Assembly: GCF_050947875.1 (NCBI RefSeq)
Contig: NC_134574.1
Coordinates: 104,206,969-104,270,968 of the forward strand
DNA length: 64,000 nucleotides
Origin: Dermacentor variabilis
Taxonomy: Eukaryota > Arthropoda > Arachnida > Ixodida > Ixodidae
Direction of reading: 5' to 3'
The notes below the pieces were generated by a model. The model saw nothing but the letters and a program-made list of their open reading frames with translations. It made no database searches and was not told the origin of the DNA. This document shows, one piece after another, positions 56,757-64,000 of this stretch. A program made the position numbers and the translations under genes. The stretch's first letter is position 1. Every line of letters begins with the position of its first letter.

Positions 56757-58940
56757 GTACGTTTCTATGAAGTTCAGTATTTGACCTGTAAAATGAAAAC
56801 ACCTGTGGATAAGTATATTCCCGCGGTATTACCCGCGCCATTTCAAGCGGCAATTCATGTTATATCGAAAAGAACAGGTGATTACTCATTAGAAATTACT
56901 CGCGTAAAGGCCGTTTCAAAGGTGTTTTAGCGAGCCACATTACTGAGCAAGATAAAACTTGGGAAATAGAAGTCTGTGTGTGAATAGCTCTTTGTGAGAC
57001 GTTACATTATTGCAGAGGCTAAAGCAACTTCAATATGAGGACAATAATCCAAACTTCCTTAAAATAACATTAAGGCTCAAGTTTTCATCGGGCGAGAGAA
57101 GCCATTACGAAAGCAGAAATAATAGGTGTGAATATTGGCAACACTGCTGGTTTTGAGTAATCTGCGTTCTCAGTCGGCCAAATGTGGCACAAGATACGTG
57201 TGTTTTCATAAGAAAGCGATAACGGAAATGAACTAGTTACAAAAATTTGGATGTTCAATTATTATGAACGAGGGATAACATTGCGATGAAATTCCCATTC
57301 ATGGAAGATGAAAAAGCAGATGAAAGAAAGAAAAAGACCCCCAGCGAACTCAACATCGGTAGACGTCGAAGCAACAACATCCACACAACGCGCGCTACAC
57401 TCTATCAATTTACTTTCGGTCAGTGCTGACCCTTCGTTTATTTCAGAGGTATCGGTGCACAAAAAAAAAACGCAGTTAATTACGCTTGTGTTTTCTTTGG
57501 TTTCATTGTCTGTTTCCTTCCAAGTAGCGTGCGATGGTTTCAAAAATTATTACTGTTGTACTCCATTTATGGTATCTTGTGCCTGACTAGCCTAAATGTA
57601 GCAGCGTGTTTCACTATTGCTTTCCCACCTTTGTAGCGGCGCCAAGATAACCATATGAAGATAGAGGCAGACATGAAGCAAGGAGTTAAAATGCTAATCT
57701 TTCCTAACCTTAGAACTTAGCTTATTTAAGGCTAATAATGCCTCGCAACAACCGCAGTAATTAGGAAAGTGATAATGCAAACATTTCTCCCAATTGCGAT
57801 AGTCCTAAGTGGTTTTTAAGTCACTATATATTTTTTTTTTTGGGCTGCTGAGCACGAGGTCGCGGGATCGAATCCCGGCCACGGCGGCCGCATTTCGATG
57901 GGGGCGAAATGCGAAAACACCCGTGTGCTTAGATTTAGGTGCACGTTAAAGAACCCCAGGTGGTCAAAATTTCCGGAGTCCTCCACTACGGCGTGCCTCA
58001 TAATCAGAAAGTGGTTTTGGCACGTAAAACCCCAAATATTATTATTATTATTAAGTCACTATATTTTGGCGGGAACTGCGAATATGACCGTCTTCATATA
58101 GTTATTGGATAGAAATACTAGCAATTGCGCGTGGTTGCGACAAAGAGAAAGCTGTATCATGTATGTAATTAGATATTGCCTAGAAGTGTCTGCCTATATA
58201 GGTGTAATGTTACTGATGCCTGTATAAAACCATCAAAAACGAAAGAGTCGCTGGAGTGGCCATGTTGTCAATTGCTCAATGTGAAGCAACGTTTCTTGCG
58301 AGTCGAGTGCCCAATGCACGCGCATGTCTTATTTTGATGCCAGTTTTTATTGTTCTCGTGACACATTTTTTTCTTTCTTTGCTGTTTGTTTTAGTGAAGC
58401 TATAGAAATTTCTTGATGTGCGATTATGATTGCTTATAAATAGATCACCGTTGTTTGGTGCACTATTGACAGGTCGTCGATTTGCTTTTGTGCCATTTAT
58501 AATATCTGTTTCTTTTTAGCACGCATATGGTTACGTCTATTGTTATTTGGGGACAACAAAAGGCGTGAACACTGTCCTATTGCTATAGAGTGCTGGCGAA
58601 AATTGCAGTTACCGAAAAAAATGCACCATCGAAAAATAGCTTTACTATGTCAGCGCTGACTTTGCACACGCAATTGTTATTTTTGGAAATCCTTGTTCTG
58701 GATAGTGATGTTCCTCAATGCTCATACGTCTCAAAAACTAATCGTAAATAAACATATGACCACTTAGGCAAAAGAGTAAGAGTATACCCATATTAAATAA
58801 CACATATTCAAGAACGCTGTTCTGGTATGTCAGAAAAGAATTACATTGTGCACTGTATTACAATTCCAGATGCCAGTTTGTCTTATTCATCAAAATAAGC
58901 CTGCGGTAATAAAAAAATTTGATTTTTTTTTACTTTCCAG
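56757..58940 (+). other. Putative intron between Kunitz exons of locus B
   Basis: It contains a SINE (57830-58050) and otherwise AT-rich sequence. A short alternative terminal exon is possible at 57016-57038 (acceptor cattattgcag, phase 1, EAKATSI then stop), which would end a one-domain protein. It has no nearby AATAAA and is weak. Confidence 0.5.
57830..58050 (+). mobile_element. 5'-truncated Ruka-like SINE with 14-bp target-site duplication
   Basis: It starts within the tRNA-like head (gggctgctgagcacgaggtc), retains the B-box-like gggatcgaatccc, the body and the 3' end (ggcacgtaaaaccccaaata) plus an (ATT)n tail. ttaagtcactatat at 57816-57829 is repeated exactly at 58051-58064. A T-run lies at the 5' junction. 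The exact duplication indicates a fairly recent insertion. Confidence 0.88.
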
Positions 58941-59114
58941 TAAAGGGTGAGAACAAGAAAAAGAAGTTGGACCCCTTATGTTTCGCGAAACCTCATGCAG
59001 GACGGTGCAAAGCTGATTTTACTAAGTACTTTTTTATCGGGGAAGGCTGCAAGGAATTCAGAGGCTGCTACCATGGCGGTTTTAGTAGCAGGCATCAGTG
59101 CCGCAATAAATGTG
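58941..59114 (+). CDS. Kunitz/BPTI domain exon 2 (locus B), compact type
   Basis: The acceptor is ttttactttccag (AG 58939-58940) and the donor gtaagt at 59115. The exon is 174 nt, phase 1-1. After a Lys-rich linker (ENKKKKLDP) come six cysteines with spacing C-8-C-13-C-5-C-10-C-3-C, nearly the same compact form as gene A. The reactive region GRCKADF gives Lys at P1, so inhibition of trypsin-like proteases is predicted. YHGGFSSRHQC parallels YRGGFGNRSEC of gene A, pointing to common descent. In this locus it would be the second domain after the canonical-spaced one. Confidence 0.88.
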
Positions 59115-59219
59115 GTAAGTAGAAGCTGTTCTTTGCGTTCATGTTCCAGGTATCTTCGCGATCAATAAATATTGAATTAGCACGTGGCAAAATATATCAA
59201 TGAGACGCATTTCTATCAC

Positions 59220-59900
59220 TTAGGTAGTAAGCTACAAAAAGAAAGGGGGTTAACCCCCTTTCTTCTCGTTCATTACATAACGAGGGTCTCCAATCCGCTA
59301 CCTTCCGGTAGCTTGTGTGTTTCTTAACCAATTTCCACTCCAAGAGGACCCCGTAATTGCGGCGCCTGCCGCAGAAAGGATGATCCACAACCACCGCCAT
59401 GTTTTGTGAAAGATGGCGCTGGCTGACACTCTCAGGGTTAGTTCTAACAGTAACACATAAATACCCCAGAAAGTGGGTGAGACCCGCCGTAGTTGCTTAG
59501 TAGCTATGGTGTTGGGCTGCTATGCACGAGGTCAAATGCGAAAACCCCTTTCTCCTTAGATTTGGGCTCACGTTAAAGAACCCCAGGTGGTCCAAATTTC
59601 CGGAGCCTCTCACTACGGCGTGCCTCATAATCAGATCGTGGTTTCGGCACGTAAAACCCGCTAATATTTTTTAAGTGGGTGAGGAAACGGCTCCCCGGTA
59701 TCTGAATTGGTAGAGCATCGCATGCGTAATGCGAAGACATGGGATTGTTCCCCACCAGCGGCAACTAGTTTGTTCATCCACTTATATATACATTAATTTA
59801 TCAATTGTTTAATTCAATTAGAAAGCACAAGTAATTTTTCTTGCATTGTCCTTGGGGTCTTCGTTTGTTGGCTTCTTACGGTATGTAGTAAGTTAGTAAG
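59220..59900 (+). repeat. Composite tRNA-headed repeat interrupted by a SINE
   Basis: It contains a perfect 20-bp palindrome (aaagggggttaacccccttt, 59242-59261), the phrase aaataccccagaaagtgggtg (59458-59479), then, after the SINE, a tRNA-like head (aattggtagagcatcgcatg at 59705) with a B-box-like gggattgttcccc, and a tail ending near ggcttcttacggtatg (59870-59885). I recognise the parts on both sides of the SINE as one contiguous tick repeat type. Confidence 0.6.
59482..59672 (+). mobile_element. Ruka-like SINE, internally deleted, 11-bp target-site duplication
   Basis: The head acccgccgtagttgcttagt is present, but the segment from the B box to gggggcg is deleted relative to the copy at 10329. 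The 3' end ggtttcggcacgtaaaaccc is retained. aagtgggtgag at 59471-59481 repeats at 59673-59683. Confidence 0.8.
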
Positions 59901-60197
59901 AAAGAACTGGTAAGGTTATTTCGTCAATAAAGCTTTCAAAATTTCCACGTAGAGAGACAACTATCATTTGGCTGCCTAAGGTGACTTATATAAGTGGGGT
60001 TTTCTTGACAATCTGCGCTGGCAATCAGATGGCCTGTGCGTTCATCCAAATGATCAGAAACCGGTTACCACGCGTCCATCAGACCAGTGCCAAGAAGATA
60101 AGTGAGTGAAAGCTGCGAGACCTCGTTTCGCGCTCTAGTCTCTCATTCACGGAACATTATCTTCGATATGAACGCACGTGGAATTCTTTTTGTTTAG

Positions 60198-60242
60198 ATT
60201 TTGTCATAACTATGTTCTTTAGAAATTAAAGCGTCGAATAAA
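60198..60242 (+). CDS. Candidate terminal exon of locus B (option 1)
   Basis: The acceptor ctttttgtttag ends at 60197. In phase 1 the frame reads a split codon then FVITMFFRN and TAA at 60227-60229. AATAAA at 60237-60242 lies immediately after. The peptide is short, so phase agreement alone is weak evidence. Confidence 0.25.
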
Positions 60243-60388
60243 TTCTGGCTCATGTTCAACCAAATCAAATCGCCCGCATTAACACTTTCCATGAATTCCG
60301 TGTATATCCGAGGAGATTGAGTGTGTTAAGAAATAGGCATACCCACAGATGCAGTTCTAAAGCCTTAACGACGTGTTTAAAAATAACA

Positions 60389-61080
60389 CTAAAGGCGGAA
60401 TCGCATGGCGCGATTTGAGGCGCGATTGGCGCGCAGATGGTGGGACGCACGCGTCATTTTGACGCGTGCCCAGCACAATCCATCACGAAATCGCAGTGCC
60501 GCGTGTTGCTGCTGGGAGTTAAAAAAAAAAAAACGCCTCGCGCGGCGCTTCCGCCAATAACAGTTCAGGTAAGCCACGTTGCGTTTGGGCACGTGGCATT
60601 TTGTTTTATGGTTTTGCCACCAGATAGCCCTGCTCTCTGCGTATCTCAAGGGGCTTTACGCATATCGATGGAACCTCCTTGGCATTTTTTTTCTCGGCAG
60701 AACTGGCGCGCGCTTCCAAGGAAACACGTGCTACCGTTATACGGAAGTTACATAGTCGTAGTTTCGTACACAATTCTACAATCTTGCTGTTTGAAATGAA
60801 GCTTCATAAATACACTGTGAAAGAAATGTCGCTAGCTATCTAATTACCCGAGGACTATTTTTACTGTAATGTTATGTAAGTTTAAGGGCATATAATATAT
60901 GCAATAAAAGAGACAATTAATGTCGTTGGGAGTTATGTTGTCTGGCAACCCGGAAAACGCAGCGCGAAAGTGCCACTCCTTTTTTTCGTACGGGTGCTCG
61001 CGCGTCGGCGGCAACGCGGGCGTTTGCCGCGCGTCGCTTTTTTCGCTCGCGAGAAATGCGCCATGCAGTTCCGCCTTAAG
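60389..61080. mobile_element. MITE-like DNA element with terminal inverted repeats
   Basis: The left end ctaaaggcggaatcgcatgg and the right end, reverse-complemented cttaaggcggaactgcatgg, match at 17 of 20 positions and continue with gcgc. The interior (about 640 bp) has no transposase frame. No matching flanking duplication was seen. Confidence 0.6.
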
Positions 61081-61708
61081 ACTATTTTAACTCTTCTGTT
61101 CACATAGTCAGTCTTGTTTCAGTATTGCATGCGGACAGTACGTCAAACAATCTATGTAAAATAGTTGACGCTAGAAAAATTTAATCACGACGCTCAAAAT
61201 GGGCCTTTTTATTGCGTCATCGACGAATGATGCTTTCCTGCTTGTCCCCTCCCTCCCCCCCCCCCCCCTTCTCCCACCGCCCAGCATCGTTCGCAGACAA
61301 ACAGTTTGGAGACGCACAACAATGATTAGCCAATTAAAATAGGGGTTCTGAAATTTTTTACAATGTATTTGTGCTTATTACGGGGACAGCTGAGGCGTCT
61401 ATGATACACTGTGATTATATTTTGCCATTGTGTTGTTTGTTGAAGGTTAGTCACTTTAACAGGGATGAAGCGCCACAGTGGGTCTAACTCTGGTTCTGCT
61501 ACATAGCATCTCATTTTCGTTGTCCTATTATCTGTGCTATCCGAGATGCGACAGAGCCGGAGGACGTAACTTAAGCATAAGGAATAAGACTCACCCATCC
61601 AATGGATCCAACGCACATAATGGAATCTATCAGAAGCAAACATGTAGCCGTTAACTAAATGCTTTAAAGCTAACGAGGATGCGCAAAGTTTTGTTTTCTT
61701 TCATACAG

Positions 61709-61740
61709 AATATGGCGAGTACCCATTGGATAAATACTGA
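61709..61740 (+). CDS. Candidate terminal exon of locus B (option 2)
   Basis: The acceptor ttgttttctttcatacag ends at 61708 with a strong pyrimidine tract. In phase 1 the frame reads EYGEYPLDKY then TGA at 61738-61740. No AATAAA follows within about 120 bp. The tail would be acidic and Tyr-rich, unlike the basic tail of gene A. Confidence 0.3.
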
Positions 61741-63547
61741 AGTAGGCGAAATTTACAAGACAAGACAAAATAGAAAATATAAGATAATGCGGTACTTGTG
61801 AATTGCGTTTGACGCGTCTGTCGATTGTGCAAGTTGTGTACGACTAATCCATATTAGAGGAACCACTACATTTCCCTTTTTTCACACACAGCAATGTAAG
61901 TGTGTGGAGTTCACCTAATTTTGTTCACCTGAACTAAACAAAGGAACGGACATTTTTCAGAATTCAAAAAATTCAAGTGTATCCGCATATCGCTCTAATA
62001 TTTATGGCACGGCAATATTTCGTCTGCATGTGTAGCAAAGTTATGTGAAATTAAAATGTAGGACACTGTCCAAAACAACGTGGCTAATGTATAGTGAGTG
62101 GACACTCTGGCGCCAGCGAGTAGTCACCCCAAAGAAATTTGGCCACTAGTTCGTCTTCACTGCCTGACTTTGGACCTCTCACTAATGCCGGTGAATTTGC
62201 AAAAAAATTCTGCAACGAATTCTCAGTGCAGCTGATATTGCGACAGCAGCTGTATTCTAAGGTGCAAACGTGTCCTTCTTGTGTCTGACGGCGCAGCGGC
62301 AGAAGGCAAGGTTAACACGTGAAATCGCGGCATAGGACAGCAGTACCAGAATAATTTAGAAGCATACTCGGAGAGCACAAGTCCTTTTGAGGCTCTGGCT
62401 GTCGGTGAAATAAACAGGAAGGTAGTACCTAAATAACTTCACAAGCAGATTACGCTGGTAGTAGTCGCAAATTTTTTTTTGGGTATAACTGAAGGCCATT
62501 TGAAGAGACAGACGATAAGAAACACAAAATAAAGTAAGACTGACCAACGACCGACTAGTGTAAGGGCCGCGCCCCCTACTTGGCTGCCCAATATTTGACC
62601 AAAAATGTGTCCCACGAAGAAGCAATCACGTTCGGTACCTTGAAGCTGTGCCTGCCCATCGGCGGATTTTTATGCGCTGGGTACTTTCGCGTGTAGCTAC
62701 CAGATGGCAACAGCTGAGCATTGACCTCTGATGCAATAGTACTTCCGAGAATCCGGGGTGGGCACCAGTGAGTGGCTGCTCCGGCACCCTTTTGACCACA
62801 AGGTTCGGTCCCGTGTTGAGCCGCACCTCGACAAAAAATGTGCAGCCCTTACACCAGCCTATACAGTATCAGGAAAGTTTCCTTGGTGCGATTCTGCTGG
62901 AATTAGTAACGTGATCCCAGCTAGGCAATCAGCATGCATTGGCAATATTTTAGTGATTCTGCCAAAAGAGCATTCTATCCCAAGCATGTATTTACTATGC
63001 CTTCATGTTCACGTGTTTCTTTTTACACGCATGTGGCTTTGTCAGAATCAAAAGAAGGCTGCCAGTCCTTGTCTCTAATGTGCTCACCCGCCATTCAATT
63101 GTATCTGCACAAACAGTCTCAGTATGTGGGCCAACAAGAATCAAGCTGTTTAGGTTATTGTTATGCAAACCACTTGTATTCCCCAATATAAAGCTATCTT
63201 TTATTTAGTAATCTATAGATGCAGCTCATGATTGCTAGTGTTCACAATAATGCCAATATGACAAGAACTGAAGGCTACCCTAAATTTGCATTTATCACAC
63301 CACTGGTATCACGCGTGTCCACATTTCACGACACATGTAACTCTAATGTGCTCTCTAAATTCGCCTCACCGAAAGATGTGCATTGTAATGTGCCAAGACA
63401 GCTTATGGCGCAAACCAGACATGTATCCAGGAGAAAAGGTCGGTTTGTAGCAAGCGTCCCCCACTATACGTGGTCCCCGCTTTTGGGACATCCCATTTTA
63501 CCTAGCCTTGAGTTCACCTGTGGTTCATTGCCCTCTGCTTTTTCTTA
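61741..63547. other. No recognisable gene
   Basis: Overlapping short frames on both strands only. A C-run lies further left at 61253-61268. The frame 63219-63548 (109 codons) directly precedes the LTR-like sequence and has no recognised domain. Confidence 0.4.
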
Positions 63548-63688
63548 GAAGTAAGGTGGCTGCCCTACTCGGCCGCCACCACTGCCACCCGGAAAACCTG
63601 CTTTTACTTCAGAATAAAGCCAGTCGACTCTCCGTTCTCAACATGTGAAAACGTGTATACTTGCCTCCGTTAAACTGAGCTCCTAACA
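63548..63688 (+). repeat. Probable gypsy 5' LTR end
   Basis: The sequence contains AATAAA at 63613-63618, ends cctaaca, and is followed by tgatgacccaaagcaac, a mutated form of a TGGTGACCC-type primer-binding site. A gag frame starts 90 bp further on. The left boundary is approximate. Confidence 0.45.
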
Positions 63689-63779
63689 AATGATGACCCA
63701 AAGCAACTAAGTTTTTCTTTTAACATTAGCCAAGGAAGACGCTGCTCCTACTCCTGCGGACAGAGACGACGCCACGACT

Positions 63780-64000
63780 ATGTCTCCTGTGATCGCAGCA
63801 GAGCTTCAGCTTGCCAGCTTTTGGCCCAAGCATTCTCGAGTTTGGTTTATGCGAATAGAGGTCCGTTTTCAACTCTGGCGCATCACTTCACAGACAGCAA
63901 GGTAACTACACGTCGTCACCGCGCTACTCTCCGGCATCGTCGATGCCATAGCTAGCGGGTACGCCTTCGGCCACAGCATACGGCGACCTGGAACGCGCGG
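63780..64000 (+). pseudogene. Gypsy gag N-terminus, broken, runs off the window
   Basis: MSPVIAAELQLASFWPKHSR then VWFMRIEVRFQLWRITSQTA resembles the N-terminal gag domain widespread in arthropod gypsy elements (LPPFWP...W..QVEAQF type). An in-frame TAA follows at about 63902, and later codons make better sense in another frame (ending YGDLERA). The rest lies beyond the window. Confidence 0.7.

Noticed and set aside
57308..57586. 92-codon frame between the Kunitz exons ending in Cys-rich sequence
   Set aside because: Cysteine spacing does not fit a Kunitz domain and no matching splice sites were seen.
59689..59760. Possible tRNA gene on plus
   Set aside because: The T-arm is imperfect (gggattgttcccc) and the segment continues into a repeat tail, so it is a tRNA-derived repeat head.
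61326..61643. 105-codon minus-strand frame
   Set aside because: No domain, no homologous frame elsewhere in the window, and no splice or regulatory context.

Overview
The window looks like nuclear DNA of a hard tick (Ixodidae, probably Metastriata). Host coding sequence is sparse and intron-split, and the recognisable host exons encode secreted-type Kunitz/BPTI inhibitor domains. The rest is dominated by arthropod transposable elements: short-LTR Ty3/gypsy, I-, CR1/L2- and RTE-type LINEs, a Penelope-like element and tRNA-headed SINEs resembling the tick Ruka family. The species assignment and the names of several repeat families come from recognising sequence types, not from a database search. 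No bacterial operons, CRISPR arrays or free-standing tRNA/rRNA genes were seen.

Layout. 1-9 kb: debris of gypsy-like elements (LTR plus gag at 1.05-2.2 kb; LTR at 3.86-4.53 kb with a broken gag-like ORF at 5.7-6.15 kb), a foldback repeat and 3' ends of a CR1/L2-like and an RTE-like LINE. 9.26-12.9 kb: the 3' part of Kunitz gene A, a phase 1-1 Kunitz exon followed by a terminal exon with a basic tail, stop codon and AATAAA. 13-17.6 kb: a foldback element, GC-rich repeats, a decayed Penelope-like element with an inverted partial copy of itself at its 5' side, and a ~570 bp repeat that recurs inverted at 54.6-55.1 kb. 19.1-26.5 kb: a decayed gypsy remnant containing a full-length I-type LINE (20100-25793) with a perfect 15-bp target-site duplication and two uninterrupted ORFs. 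34.1-39.1 kb (minus) and 39.25-44.4 kb (plus): two gypsy elements head to head around a (TA)n tract. 47.6-53.5 kb (minus): remnants of gypsy, CR1 and RTE elements. 56.5-61.7 kb: Kunitz locus B with two symmetric Kunitz exons and several candidate terminal exons. A new gypsy LTR plus broken gag starts at 63.5 kb and runs off the window.

How it fits together. Kunitz loci A and B lie on the same strand and all three Kunitz exons are phase 1-1. Two of them share a compact cysteine spacing not seen in BPTI. This suggests a tandem family of salivary or haemolymph-type inhibitors whose members are now about 44 kb apart, separated mainly by retroelements. No signal-peptide exon could be identified for either gene. 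The only element with intact coding capacity is the I-type LINE. The plus-strand gypsy (147-bp LTRs, 4 differences) is fairly young but has several frameshifts.
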